Origin: Maricaulis sp048269565
GTDB taxonomy: Bacteria > Pseudomonadota > Alphaproteobacteria > Caulobacterales > Maricaulaceae
Assembly (NCBI RefSeq): GCF_048269565.1
Contig: NZ_JBLXIK010000001.1
Location: 434,001 to 498,000, forward strand
Length of the DNA: 64,000 bases
Reading direction: 5' to 3'
The position numbers and the translations under genes are program-made. Of the stretch, positions 32,800 through 41,807 are shown one piece after another (within the stretch, counting starts at the first letter, position 1; the number at the start of each line of letters is the position of its first letter). The notes under the pieces are model-generated. The model was not told the origin of the DNA, searched no databases, and saw only the letters and a program-made list of their open reading frames with translations.

Positions 32800-32878
32800 G
32801 CTGTCAGGTGACGGCTGACCCGTTGCCGCGGCTCTCCGCGCGGATAACCCCGGCGGCCCAAGGCCGTGGCGGGATGGC

Positions 32879-33484
32879 CTATTGCCGGCGCCGGGCCCTG
32901 AACCAGCGGCCATTCTCGCCGATCCGCATCATATAGGAGTCGAGTGCGGCGCTGCGGATGGTGGCGCCATCTCCGGCATCAACGCTGCGGGCGACATGGG
33001 TCGTGTCAGAGTCGAGCTGTTGCCAGACCTGACCGTTTTCAAGCGTGACCACCGCGCGGCGTGAGTGGTTGAAGGTGATGCTGGCAACGGCAAGATTATC
33101 GATGCGATCGATCTGGCCGGATGCGTCCCTTGATACGGTGCGATTCCCCGAGGCGGCCGAGTCGCCGGCTGCAGCAAGGTCGCTGGCCGAGCCCCGTGGC
33201 AGGCCCAGGCGTGGCAGCGACGGCAGGCTGAAGCCGGGAATGTTGAGGCCGAAGGTCGCTTCTTCTGCCGCCTCGACCTCGGTCCGGTTGACCGCGATGA
33301 CGCTGCCGGACTCCGTTTCTCCGTGCAAGGCCGCGACCGCGGCATCTAGGCAGCTCAGCCGCGCGGTATCATCCGCGATAGCCTCACAGGCGAAGAGCCC
33401 GTCAAGCGGTGAGCCGGGGGTTTGGGCGATGGCTTGTGAGGGCAAGGTGGCGGCGAAGGCCAGAAGCAGTAATCGAGTGTTCAT
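32879..33484 (-). CDS. Exported hypothetical protein between the Opp permeases and the binding protein
   Basis: A 201-residue protein with a signal peptide (MNTRLLLLAFAATLPSQAIA, cleavage before Q), then DGLFACEAIADDTARLSCLD with two Cys, a Leu/Pro-rich linker (ATFGLNIPGFSLPSLPRLGL), and a C-terminal domain with VTLENGQVWQQLDSDTT. That C-terminal segment recurs in periplasmic proteins of alphaproteobacteria with no known function. It is divergently placed inside the Opp locus, so it might be an accessory, but that is inference. A GTG at 33490 is an alternative start. Confidence 0.68.
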   Translation of the reverse strand: MNTRLLLLAFAATLPSQAIAQTPGSPLDGLFACEAIADDTARLSCLDAAVAALHGETESGSVIAVNRTEVEAAEEATFGLNIPGFSLPSLPRLGLPRGSASDLAAAGDSAASGNRTVSRDASGQIDRIDNLAVASITFNHSRRAVVTLENGQVWQQLDSDTTHVARSVDAGDGATIRSAALDSYMMRIGENGRWFRARRRQ

Positions 33485-33615
33485 GATCACACATATATCT
33501 ACCAGATGGACCAGAACTATGCGCGACCCGTCGGCAAGTGTCGACCGGCAGATGATGTTGCGCTAGACAGTGCGACTATGAATCGCTTGGATATCTCGGA
33601 GGGGAGACCGAAATC

Positions 33616-35250
33616 GTGACCCGCAATAAAATCTTGTTCGCCATGCTTGCATCGGCATCAGCGCTGGCGCTGACCAGTTGTGGCGGCGAGGGGCCTGCGC
33701 CCACAGACGAAGTGGTCATCCACCGGGGAAATAATGCGGAGCCGCTTTCGCTGGACCCGCACAAGGCCAGCGGAACCTGGGAAAACAACATTATCGGTGA
33801 CATGTTCGTCGGGCTCTTTACCGAAGATCCTGATGCGCACCCGATTCCGGGCATGGCGGAAAGCTGGGAAGTCAGCGATGACGGCCTGGTCTGGACCTTC
33901 CATTTGCGCGCGGCCCAGTGGTCTGACGGCGTGCCGGTGACGGCGGGCGATTTTGTCTATGCCTGGCGCCGAATCGCCAACCCGGAGACCGGAGCCCAGT
34001 ATGTTTCGCTGCTCTATCCGATCGTCGGAGTGGCGGCTGTCAGTCGCGGCGAGGCGCCGCCGGAGGCGATTGGCGTCATGGCGATTGATGACCGGACGCT
34101 GGAAATCCATCTCGAGAACCCGGCGCCCTACCTGCCGGGCCTCCTGACCCACTACACCACCTTCCCGCTGCCGCAGCACGTGGTGGAACAATTCGGGGAT
34201 GAGTGGATCCGGCCCGAGAATATCGAGGTCAACGGTCCCTACAAGCTGATTGACTGGCGGACGAATAATTTCGTCCACCTCAGCCGCAACCCGCTCTTCT
34301 TCGATGATGCCAATCTCTGCATCGATGAGGTCTATTACTACCCCACGGTCGACAATAGTGCGGCCGGCCGCCGGGTGCGCAATGGCGAACTCGACCTGAA
34401 CATGGAGTTCCCCGGTCAGCAGATGGAATTCCTGCGCCGGGAAATCCCCGATTATGTGCGCGTGCACCCCTATATGGGCACGGTGTATTTCTCCATCAAC
34501 ACGACGCTGGAGCAGTTCTCGGATCCGGCCGTCCGCAACGCATTGGGAATGGCGATTGATCGCGAATTCATCGCCAATGAAATCCTGCGCGCCGGCCAAT
34601 TGCCTGCCTATTCACTCGTCCCGCCGGGGGTCGACAATTATGTCAGCGGTGTTGAAGCAAGCTGGGCCGACATCCCGGTGGAAGAGCGCCGCGTCATGGC
34701 GCGCGATCTGCTGATCGAGGCCGGCTACGGCCCGGACAATCCATTCCGGTTCGAATACACCTACCGCGCCACGGGTGATAATCCGCGTGTCGCGCCGGTT
34801 GTGCAGAATGACTGGTCGGCAATCGCATCCTGGGTTCAGCCCGAGCTGATCGTCAACGATACGCAGATTCACTATGACAATCTGCGCGCCTCCGACTTCG
34901 AGATCGCTGATGGCGGCTGGGTCGCCGACTATAATGATCCCTACAACTTCCTCTTCCTCGGCGAGTACCGCTCGGTGCCGATGAATTATGCCCGCTACAA
35001 CAATCCGGACTATGACGCGATGGTCGAGCAGGCCAATCGTGAACAGGATCTGGAGCTGCGGGCGAGCATGCTGGCGCAGGCCGAGCAGATGCTGGTCGAT
35101 GACATGCCGATCATCCCGCTGGTCTTCTACGTCAACAAGAACCTCGTGAATCCGCGCGTCACCGGCTGGGTCGACAATCTGACCGATATCCACCGGACGC
35201 GTTACCTGTGTTTCGCCGATCTGGATCGTGGCGAAACGCCGGCTGAATAA
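33616..35250 (+). CDS. oppA: Oligopeptide ABC transporter substrate-binding lipoprotein (OppA/SBP_bac_5)
   Basis: A 544-residue protein with GTG start (33616; GGAGGGGAGACC upstream). The signal MTRNKILFAMLASASALALTSC ends in the lipobox LTSC, so it is a lipoprotein. The mature part has RGNNAEPLSLDPHKASGTWE and SDGVPVTAGDFVYAWRRIANPETG (SBP_bac_5 signature), and AIDREFIANEIL, typical of OppA/DppA. It binds peptides outside the inner membrane and hands them to OppBC. It is encoded 894 nt after the OppC stop, beyond a divergent gene, instead of in the permease operon. Confidence 0.93.
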   Translation: MTRNKILFAMLASASALALTSCGGEGPAPTDEVVIHRGNNAEPLSLDPHKASGTWENNIIGDMFVGLFTEDPDAHPIPGMAESWEVSDDGLVWTFHLRAAQWSDGVPVTAGDFVYAWRRIANPETGAQYVSLLYPIVGVAAVSRGEAPPEAIGVMAIDDRTLEIHLENPAPYLPGLLTHYTTFPLPQHVVEQFGDEWIRPENIEVNGPYKLIDWRTNNFVHLSRNPLFFDDANLCIDEVYYYPTVDNSAAGRRVRNGELDLNMEFPGQQMEFLRREIPDYVRVHPYMGTVYFSINTTLEQFSDPAVRNALGMAIDREFIANEILRAGQLPAYSLVPPGVDNYVSGVEASWADIPVEERRVMARDLLIEAGYGPDNPFRFEYTYRATGDNPRVAPVVQNDWSAIASWVQPELIVNDTQIHYDNLRASDFEIADGGWVADYNDPYNFLFLGEYRSVPMNYARYNNPDYDAMVEQANREQDLELRASMLAQAEQMLVDDMPIIPLVFYVNKNLVNPRVTGWVDNLTDIHRTRYLCFADLDRGETPAE

Positions 35251-35319
35251 CAGACGCTTGTCAGATGAGGCCCTCCCGACCTAGCTTGAGGTGAATTCGG
35301 GCAGGTTCGGGGGGCACTC

Positions 35320-36567
35320 ATGTCAGGTGGCGACAATATTACAGACGCAATTATTGCCGATTCGGCCGGCGGCGAGCTGGGCGATGCGATCCAGGCGTCG
35401 CGTCGCAAGAAGCGGCAACGGCACTCGGCCTTCGAGCCAGCCTATCCGGCGGGCCAGTGCAGCAATTGCGGTACCAAGCTGATCGGGCCTGTGTGCCACA
35501 GCTGCGGCCAGACTGCGGAAACCTTTCACCGACCGATCTGGGACCTGGTGCTCGACGTCCTCGACGGGCTGTTCGGGCTTGAGGGCCGTCTGTGGCGGAC
35601 ACTGCCGCCGCTGATGTTCCAGCCCGGCAAGCTGACCCGCCGATATCTGTCAGGGACCCGGGCGCGCTATGTCATGCCGTTCCGGCTCTATCTGACAGCC
35701 AGTGTTCTGTTTTTTCTCGCTGTCTTTGCGATCGACAGCTTCCAGGACAATCCCGATTCCGCGATCTTGTCGCCGGATGCACGCGCGGCGATGGATGCGG
35801 CGGTTGCCGAAATCCCGCTTGATGAACTCGACCAGGAGCTCGCGGATCAGGGCATTCCAGAGGCGCAGCGGGCGGCAATCGCAGAGCAGCTGGGCCGGGG
35901 CTCCGAAGTCGTTGCCGGTGTCGAGGAGACAGACGAGGAACGGGCGGCGCGCGAAGCGGTCAGCGCTGACGAGCTCAAACAGGCAATCCGTGAGGCCCTG
36001 CTGCGCGACAGAACTGCGCAGGGGGACACCGGGTCAGGGGCCGATGCCGGTGAAAACGGCTCCGGCTCGCTCGACTCGGATGCCGTGGGCGATGCGGTGG
36101 ACGAGGGACTGGCCGATGTGCCGCTCGAGGTCCGCGAACGCCTGGCCGACCAGGCCGACCGGATCATTGACGATGGCGGCGCCTCGATTGCCACCTCGAT
36201 GCAGGTCTGGGCGCCGAGGCTGATGTTCGTTCTGCTGCCGATCTACGCGCTATTGCTGGCGATCACGCATTTCTACAAGCGGGGCTATTTCTTCTACGAC
36301 CATCTCGTCGTCTCGCTGCACTTCCACTCGGTGCTGTTCTTCGGCTTCATCCTGGTGCTGGGACTGGGGGCGATTATCGGCTCGGCCCCCGCTGGAATGG
36401 CGTTCGTGGTGTGGGCGAATTACTACCTCTACCGGCTGCACCGCGTCGTCTACCGCCATGGCCGCTTCTCATCCCTGCTGCGGACGGTGTTCCTGGATTG
36501 TCTCTACGGCATCATCCTGTTTGTCGGGATGATGATCCTGTTGTTGATCGGCATTCTCTCGGTCTGA
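35320..36567 (+). CDS. DUF3667-domain membrane protein
   Basis: A 415-residue protein. The N-terminal zinc-ribbon-like CSNCGTKLIGPVCHSCGQ (about 47-64) followed by FHRPIWDLVLDVLDGLFGLEGRLW and RTLPPLMFQPGKLTRRYLSG is the DUF3667 signature. Membrane helices lie at about 125-140, 290-310, 330-365 and 385-410. Between them is an acidic, Ala/Glu-rich stretch with AREAVSADELKQAIREALL and an Ala/Asp-rich tail region (about 150-260) that looks like a coiled coil. Function unknown. It sits alone, 70 nt after oppA. Confidence 0.82.
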   Translation: MSGGDNITDAIIADSAGGELGDAIQASRRKKRQRHSAFEPAYPAGQCSNCGTKLIGPVCHSCGQTAETFHRPIWDLVLDVLDGLFGLEGRLWRTLPPLMFQPGKLTRRYLSGTRARYVMPFRLYLTASVLFFLAVFAIDSFQDNPDSAILSPDARAAMDAAVAEIPLDELDQELADQGIPEAQRAAIAEQLGRGSEVVAGVEETDEERAAREAVSADELKQAIREALLRDRTAQGDTGSGADAGENGSGSLDSDAVGDAVDEGLADVPLEVRERLADQADRIIDDGGASIATSMQVWAPRLMFVLLPIYALLLAITHFYKRGYFFYDHLVVSLHFHSVLFFGFILVLGLGAIIGSAPAGMAFVVWANYYLYRLHRVVYRHGRFSSLLRTVFLDCLYGIILFVGMMILLLIGILSV

Positions 36568-36576
36568 TCCGGACAG

Positions 36577-36610
36577 AAAAAGGGGGGCTGCAGCGTGTGC
36601 TGCAGCCCCC
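36577..36610 (-). terminator. Intrinsic terminator of sppA (minus strand)
   Basis: GGGGGCTGCA (36583-36592), an 8-nt loop, TGCAGCCCCC (36601-36610), with AAAAA at 36577-36581 giving a T-run on the minus strand. It lies just after the sppA stop at 36638 and may also serve the convergent DUF3667 gene. Confidence 0.75.
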
Positions 36611-36637
36611 GATCCCTTGCAGGTATAGCGATTTGCG

Positions 36638-38422
36638 TCAGTTCGGCTCAGGCGCCGTGCTGCGCAATTGCGCCTGGCCGGAGCCCATCTGTGACCGGGC
36701 CTCAAGCGCAGCGCGCACTTCGGGCAGGTCGAGCAGGGCATTCATCCGGGCTGCGGTTTCCGCCGTTTCTGCCGACATGCCGAACAGGGCCGAGAAGGCC
36801 TCCAGCGGTGTCTGTTCACGCGGGAAGCGGACCAGGCGGACATCGGCTTCAGGCGCGAGGCCAGCCAGTTCCCGCGACACATCGACCGCGTCGCGGAAGC
36901 CGCCGATTTCATCGACCAGGCCGAGATCGAGCGCCTGGGCTCCGGTCCAGACACGGCCGCGGGCGATTTCCAGCACCCGTTCGAGCGGCAGGTCACGGCC
37001 ATCGGCGACGCGCCGGGTGAAGTCGTCATAGGTATCGGCCATCTGGGCGCGGTAGGCGGCACGCTGGGTATCGGTCCAGCTCTGTTGCCCGGAGAAAGCA
37101 GTGGCATACTCGCCGCCGACATGGACCGACTCCGATTGCAGGCCGACCATTTCGAACGTGCCTTCCAGCGCCACCTTGCCGCCGAGCACGCCGATCGAAC
37201 CGGTCAGCGTCGTTGCATGGGCCAGGATGTAATCGGCCGGTGCGGCGAGATAATAGCCGCCGGATGCGGCCATCGAGGCCATCGAGATGATCACCGGCTT
37301 GCCAGCCTCACGGGCCCGCCCGATCGCGTTCCAGACCTGGTCCGAGGCAATCGCGGACCCGCCCGGTGAGTCGACCCGAATCAGGATGGCGCGAATGCTG
37401 CTGTCATTGGCGGCCTCGAGAATGGCCTCGGCCATGCTGTCGCTGCCGATGCCGCTGCCATTGCTGAACGGGCTCTGGTCGCCAGTGCCGGTCATGATTG
37501 CGCCCTGGCCCTCAATGAGGGCGATGGCGGGACCCTGGCTCCAGGGATTGAGCATCGCCTGATAGGCCTCGATCGTCACAATTTCCGCACCGGAGCCGGC
37601 GCGGGCAAGGGCGGCTTCGCGCGCCTCGACCACATGGCCGAGATGGTCGACCAGGCCGCGCTCGAGGGCGTCCTCGGCGGAGTGAGGCGCGGTTTCAAAG
37701 ACGCCGCGCAGGGTCTCCGGCGTGATGTCACGATCACCGGAAATGCCGGCAATTGCGGTGTCGAAGATGGAGTTCATATAGGACAGCGTCGCTTCACGAT
37801 GCGCGTCCGTGAAACCGGTCTCGGTGTAGACATTCGCCGCATTCTTGAACTCGAAGAACTGCTCGAATTGCGGGTTGGCGTTGAAATGTTCGAACATGCC
37901 GCCGAGGAAGAGCACTTCCGATGCCAGGCCGGCCGGGGTGAAGTTGGCCGTGTCCTGCAGCCAGAGCTCATCGGAACCGGAGACCGCGAAATAGCCGGTC
38001 ACCGAGGTACCTTCGAAGCCCTGGGCGTGGGTGATGACGAATTTGCCGGAGTCGCGGAAATCGGTGATCGCATTGCGGACTTCCTCGGCCATGCCGGGCG
38101 CCAGTCCGAATTCATTGGCCCGGATGAAAACACCGGCAACAGCGGGGTCGGTCTCGGCGTGCTCCAGCGTTTGCACGATCTCGACCAGCGAGAGCGGCTC
38201 TGCGAAAGCGAAGGGGGAGCGCGACGGCGAATCGAGCCGCTCGGCCCGCAGGTCGAGTTCGAGCACGGCGCCATTGCCAGGCAGGGTAGGTTCGGGCCGG
38301 GCGCCCGAGACAGCCGAAGCCAGCATGCCTGCGACCAGGAAGGCGACGAGGATGAGGGCGAGAACCGATCCGACGATCACGCCGAAAATCGAGCCAAAAA
38401 ATGTAATCCAGAACTGTTTCAT
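36638..38422 (-). CDS. sppA: Signal peptide peptidase SppA, 67-kDa type
   Basis: A 594-residue membrane protease starting MKQFWITFFGSIFGVIVG; one N-terminal anchor is visible at about 5-33. It has two S49 halves: the N-terminal half carries the Lys (in EFKNAANVYTE) matching the E. coli catalytic Lys, and the C-terminal half the Ser at about residue 390 (SMAASGGYYLAAPADYIL, then TLTGSIGVLGG). It degrades cleaved signal peptides in the inner membrane. The frame runs open to 39058 across the tRNA-Pro gene, so the downstream ATG at 38422 is taken as the start. Confidence 0.93.
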   Translation of the reverse strand: MKQFWITFFGSIFGVIVGSVLALILVAFLVAGMLASAVSGARPEPTLPGNGAVLELDLRAERLDSPSRSPFAFAEPLSLVEIVQTLEHAETDPAVAGVFIRANEFGLAPGMAEEVRNAITDFRDSGKFVITHAQGFEGTSVTGYFAVSGSDELWLQDTANFTPAGLASEVLFLGGMFEHFNANPQFEQFFEFKNAANVYTETGFTDAHREATLSYMNSIFDTAIAGISGDRDITPETLRGVFETAPHSAEDALERGLVDHLGHVVEAREAALARAGSGAEIVTIEAYQAMLNPWSQGPAIALIEGQGAIMTGTGDQSPFSNGSGIGSDSMAEAILEAANDSSIRAILIRVDSPGGSAIASDQVWNAIGRAREAGKPVIISMASMAASGGYYLAAPADYILAHATTLTGSIGVLGGKVALEGTFEMVGLQSESVHVGGEYATAFSGQQSWTDTQRAAYRAQMADTYDDFTRRVADGRDLPLERVLEIARGRVWTGAQALDLGLVDEIGGFRDAVDVSRELAGLAPEADVRLVRFPREQTPLEAFSALFGMSAETAETAARMNALLDLPEVRAALEARSQMGSGQAQLRSTAPEPN

Positions 38423-38609
38423 CAAAGGTCCTTCCAAACCGGATGCGCGGCTGACCGGACAATCTGTGCAAGAAGCAGTCCTGTCCAGACCCAAGACTAC
38501 AGTGCCGGAGCGGGACAGGCGCGAGGGATTGGCGGTGCTGGCGTCCCGGCCTGAGGCAATATCCCTGCGGGCGGGAATGCCAGGGTGACGCAGGCGGGGC
38601 GGGGCATGG

Positions 38610-38686
38610 TGGTCGGAGTAGCAAGATTTGAACTTGCGACCCCCGCCTCCCGAAGACGGTGCTCTACCAGGCTGAGCTATACTCCG
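38610..38686 (-). tRNA. tRNA-Pro (anticodon CGG)
   Basis: On the minus strand the gene starts CGGAGTA and ends TACTCCG-A-CCA. The 7-bp acceptor stem pairs perfectly, the D arm is AGCTCAGCCTGGTAGAGC, the anticodon stem CCGTC/GGCGG closes the loop TTCGGGA with anticodon CGG (decodes CCG proline), and the T arm GCAAGTTCAAATCTTGC is standard. CCA is encoded. 77 nt including CCA. It reads toward sppA. Confidence 0.95.
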
Positions 38687-38942
38687 AACCGAGGCGGCGC
38701 TTATAACCAACTCGCGGCAGCCGTGCAACGCGCCAAAAACACCCGGCGCCGCCTGTATAGCAGGCTTGCCCGCCCCGGCTCTGCGTGTCGATCCAAGCGC
38801 CCGTTGCCCCCTGGCGGCGACGGTTTGGGCCCTGTCACTGCACAGCAGCTGCAAATCCGCCCGGCAGGCACCGCATTGAGCCGTTGCATCCGTCGGCTCG
38901 ACTCGGTATCTAGCCCGCTCCGTCGCAGATGACGGATCCGGT

Positions 38943-39017
38943 TGGGGCGTCGCCAAGTGGTAAGGCACCGGTTTTTGGTATCGGCATTCCCAGGTTCGAA
39001 TCCTGGCGCCCCAGCCA
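38943..39017 (+). tRNA. tRNA-Gln (anticodon TTG)
   Basis: The sequence starts TGGGGCG and ends CGCCCCA-G-CCA, a 7-bp acceptor stem. D arm GCCAAGTGGTAAGGC, anticodon stem CCGGT/ATCGG with loop TTTTGGT giving TTG (decodes CAA, CAG by wobble), T arm CCAGGTTCGAATCCTGG. CCA is encoded. 75 nt. Confidence 0.95.
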
Positions 39018-39597
39018 ACCGACTCAGTTGATCCTTCAGCGCGAATCATTGCCGGCACCGGGATATCCCGGTCACGGCCGGTGCGATGATTCGGCAGTCC
39101 GGGTGCCGCAGGCTGCAGCCTCGCCGCCAGGCGCTGTCACGCAGACGTGAAGTTTCCGTGACACCCCCCGCTGCCGCCAGCCGGTAATCCCTTGCGACGC
39201 GAAGACCTTACTGCATCCCTCAGGCGAGCTTGGCCAAACAATTAATCGCATCAGGCGAAAACTGCTGCTTTCGGAGCTGGTTTGGTCGCATTCCAGCCAT
39301 AATGATGTATTGATCGTAAGGCTTGGCTAGTGTTAGCGTTCAGCCGGATTTCAAGGGCGCGCATGCGTCAATGAGACGATGGGTTCACCATCGCGGTCTA
39401 TGGGTGGTCTGTAACAACAGCTACGGTAACCATCCGTGCAGATTTGAACGCTAATCGGGTTATCCGATGGCGGCCAGCGCGCCGCTTGAGTTTAGGGTAG
39501 GGGGCCAATCCGGCAGGCATTTTGCCGGTTTAGCATCGAAGTTAATGTGGGCGGGGAGCCGTACTGGCGACCTGCGATTACCATTGTGAGGCGAGAA
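39018..39597. other. Long non-coding leader between tRNA-Gln and the TonB operon
   Basis: 580 nt without a credible coding frame. It holds an interrupted inverted repeat at 39042-39093 just after the tRNA, and a short hairpin CCGGCA-N7-TGCCGG at 39510-39528 followed by TTTAGC, about 70 nt before the DUF3450 start. A TTGATCG box at about 39312 followed by GCTAGTG is a possible promoter. The region is A/T-richer than its neighbours and probably contains the operon's promoter and a long 5' UTR; the iron or other regulation expected for a TonB system could act here. Confidence 0.5.
39042..39093. repeat. Interrupted inverted repeat downstream of tRNA-Gln
   Basis: CGAATCAT (39042-39049) and ATGATTCG (39086-39093) pair, and GCACCGG (39055-39061) pairs with CCGGTGC (39078-39084). 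No T-run follows. It could fold into a long stem that ends or processes the tRNA-Gln transcript. Confidence 0.55.
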
Positions 39598-40380
39598 ATG
39601 GTGGACTTGAAGAAAATGGTTCGCGCGTCGCTCATGGCGGCGGTTGCGGCGAGCGCCGTCGGGGGAGTTGCCAGTGCGCAACTCGCTCCCGTGCTGCAAA
39701 CGGCACGTCAGGGAACGACCGAGGGTGCGCAGACGCAATCCCGTATTGACCAGCTGGACGACCAGCGCACGGATATCGAACTCGAATATCGTGCCCTGCT
39801 CGACCAGATCGAATCGCAGCGTCTGTTCGTTGAGCAGCAACAAGTGTTCATCCGTTCGCAAGAGAACGAGATGGGTTCGCTGCAGGCGCAGATCGACCGC
39901 GTTGAAAACATCCAGCGCGACCTGTCGCCGATGATGCGCGAAATGGTCCAGAATCTCGAGCAATTCGTGAATCTTGACCTTCCTTTCCGCCTTGAGGGCG
40001 AAAATGGCCGGCTTCACCGGATCGAGCGTCTTTACGAGCTGATCGACGACCCGGAAATTTCCCCGGCAGAGCGTTACCGCGTGATCCTGAATGCCTATGA
40101 CATCGAGGCGTCCTACGGTCGCTCGCTGAATTCCTACGAAGAAGAAATTCTCGAGGACGGCATTCCGGTCAATGTGACCGTGCTGCAGATCGGCCGTATC
40201 GCCATGATCCGCAAATACCCTGATGGCCGCATGACCATGCGTCATATCAATGGCACCGATTGGGTTGCTCTTCCGGGCAGCTATGAAGCCAACGTGACCC
40301 GCGCAATCCGGATCGCTCAAGAAGTCACCACCCCGTCTGTCTTCCTCGCGCCTCTCCCGGGGCCGACGGTTGCGCAGTAA
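39598..40380 (+). CDS. DUF3450-family periplasmic protein of TonB systems
   Basis: A 260-residue exported protein: signal (SLMAAVAASAVGGVASA, before Q), then a long coiled-coil segment (about 35-115: DQLDDQRTDIELEYRALLD, IESQRLFVEQQQVFIRSQEN) and a globular C-terminal part with LPFRLEGENGRL, ISPAERYRVILNAYDIEASYG and LPGSYEANVTRAIRIAQE. This is DUF3450, regularly encoded with MotA/ExbB-type channels and ExbD proteins in TonB-like clusters. It probably bridges the periplasm between the inner-membrane motor and the envelope; that role is inference. First gene of a seven-gene operon. Confidence 0.87.
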   Translation: MVDLKKMVRASLMAAVAASAVGGVASAQLAPVLQTARQGTTEGAQTQSRIDQLDDQRTDIELEYRALLDQIESQRLFVEQQQVFIRSQENEMGSLQAQIDRVENIQRDLSPMMREMVQNLEQFVNLDLPFRLEGENGRLHRIERLYELIDDPEISPAERYRVILNAYDIEASYGRSLNSYEEEILEDGIPVNVTVLQIGRIAMIRKYPDGRMTMRHINGTDWVALPGSYEANVTRAIRIAQEVTTPSVFLAPLPGPTVAQ

Positions 40381-40404
40381 CGGATTGGAACGGAGAGTTA
40401 AGCG

Positions 40405-41793
40405 ATGAAGACCACCTTTAAGATACTCGCCGCCGCCGTTTCGATGGGTGTGGCGCTCACTGCCGGAGCTGGCGCACAGACGCAGCCGGCCGGATCAATC
40501 AGCGAACTTCTGAACCGCGTGCGCAGCGATGCGCGTGAGGCCAGCCAGGAAAACCAGGCTCGTCTGCGTGAGTTCCAGAACAGCACGAACCAGCAGCAAG
40601 CCCTGTTGAGCCAGGCGCGCGCCGAAATGGCCGCTCTGGAGCGTCAGGCCGCAACGCTGACGACGCAATTCGAAAACAACCAGACCCAGATTGACGTTCT
40701 CGCAACGGATCTTCGCCAGCGCCAGGGTGCGTTTGGTGAGCTGTTCGGTGCAGCCCGTCAGGCCGCTGGTGAATTCGCCGCCATCATCAACGCATCTCTG
40801 GTGTCTGCCCAGTTCCCGGGCCGTGCCGATGCGCTGGAATCCCTGGCAACCGGCCGTACGCTTCCGACCCGCGCGGAACTGGACTACATCTGGCGCCGGG
40901 CGATCGATGAAATGATCGGCCAGCAAGGTGTTGTGACCTTCGACTCGATGGTGACGGGTATCGGCAATGGCCAGCCTGTTCCTGTAACGCGTGTCGGACC
41001 GTTCATTGCCTTCACAAACTTCAACAACAACCAGCGTTTCGCGCGTTGGAAGGAAGACACCACCACCGGTGCGTGGACCCTGTCTGACCTTGCGACCCAG
41101 CCTCCGGGCAATCTGATCGGTGCCGCATCGACCCTGTTCAATGCCGATCCGAACGAGATTGTCATGGGTGTTGTCGATCCGTCGCGTGGTGCCCTGCTGG
41201 ACATCTACAAGGACGTTCCGGATCTCGAAGAGCGCATCAATCAGTCCGGCATGGTTGGCCTGGTGATCATCGGTCTTCTGGCGATCTCGGCAGCCTTCGG
41301 TCTGTTCCGCATGTTTGCCCTGCTGAGCACGCAGGCGGCCGTCAATGGTCAGAAGCGCAAGTCGAAAGCGTCCAAGTCCAACCCGCTTGGCCGTGTCATG
41401 ATGGCTTATGAAGCTGCCAAGGACAAAGACGTCGAGACGATGGAATTGAAGCTCGACGAGGCCATTCTCCAGGAATCGCCGAAGCTCGAATTCGGCCTCA
41501 ACTTCCTGAAACTGGCAGCCGGTATTGCACCACTGCTGGGCCTGCTGGGTACCGTGACCGGGATGATCAAGACCTTCACCCAGATCACGCTGTTCGGTAC
41601 GGGCGATCCGAGAATCATGGCCGGCGGTATTTCCGAAGCGCTCATGACCACGGTTCTTGGTCTTATTGCCGCCATTCCGCTGTTGTTCATTCACAGCTTC
41701 GCACAGAGCTTCGCTCGCGGTGTGCAGCAAGTGCTTGAAGAACAGGCTGCTGGCATGGTTGCGCGGCACGCTGAAGAGCGCGCTCAGGGCTGA
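40405..41793 (+). CDS. Long ExbB-like proton-channel protein with periplasmic coiled-coil domain
   Basis: A 462-residue protein. A signal-like N-terminus (ILAAAVSMGVALTAGAGAQ) and a long coiled coil with SISELLNRVRSDAREASQEN, ATLTTQFENNQTQIDVLATD precede a periplasmic domain, then a transmembrane segment GLVIIGLLAISAAFGLFRMF (about 285-305), and the MotA/TolQ/ExbB channel (KLAAGIAPLLGLLGTVTGMI, then ALMTTVLGLIAAIPLLFIHS). Such long ExbB relatives are known as TtpC in Vibrio TonB2 systems. With ExbD it would use the proton gradient to drive TonB. 15 nt before the next ExbB gene. Confidence 0.9.
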   Translation: MKTTFKILAAAVSMGVALTAGAGAQTQPAGSISELLNRVRSDAREASQENQARLREFQNSTNQQQALLSQARAEMAALERQAATLTTQFENNQTQIDVLATDLRQRQGAFGELFGAARQAAGEFAAIINASLVSAQFPGRADALESLATGRTLPTRAELDYIWRRAIDEMIGQQGVVTFDSMVTGIGNGQPVPVTRVGPFIAFTNFNNNQRFARWKEDTTTGAWTLSDLATQPPGNLIGAASTLFNADPNEIVMGVVDPSRGALLDIYKDVPDLEERINQSGMVGLVIIGLLAISAAFGLFRMFALLSTQAAVNGQKRKSKASKSNPLGRVMMAYEAAKDKDVETMELKLDEAILQESPKLEFGLNFLKLAAGIAPLLGLLGTVTGMIKTFTQITLFGTGDPRIMAGGISEALMTTVLGLIAAIPLLFIHSFAQSFARGVQQVLEEQAAGMVARHAEERAQG

Positions 41794-41807
41794 TTGGAGG
41801 AAGCGTT

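Noticed and set aside
38423..39058. N-terminal extension of SppA to 39058
   Set aside because: The frame crosses the tRNA-Pro gene and lacks any SppA match, so the start at 38422 with its membrane anchor is preferred.
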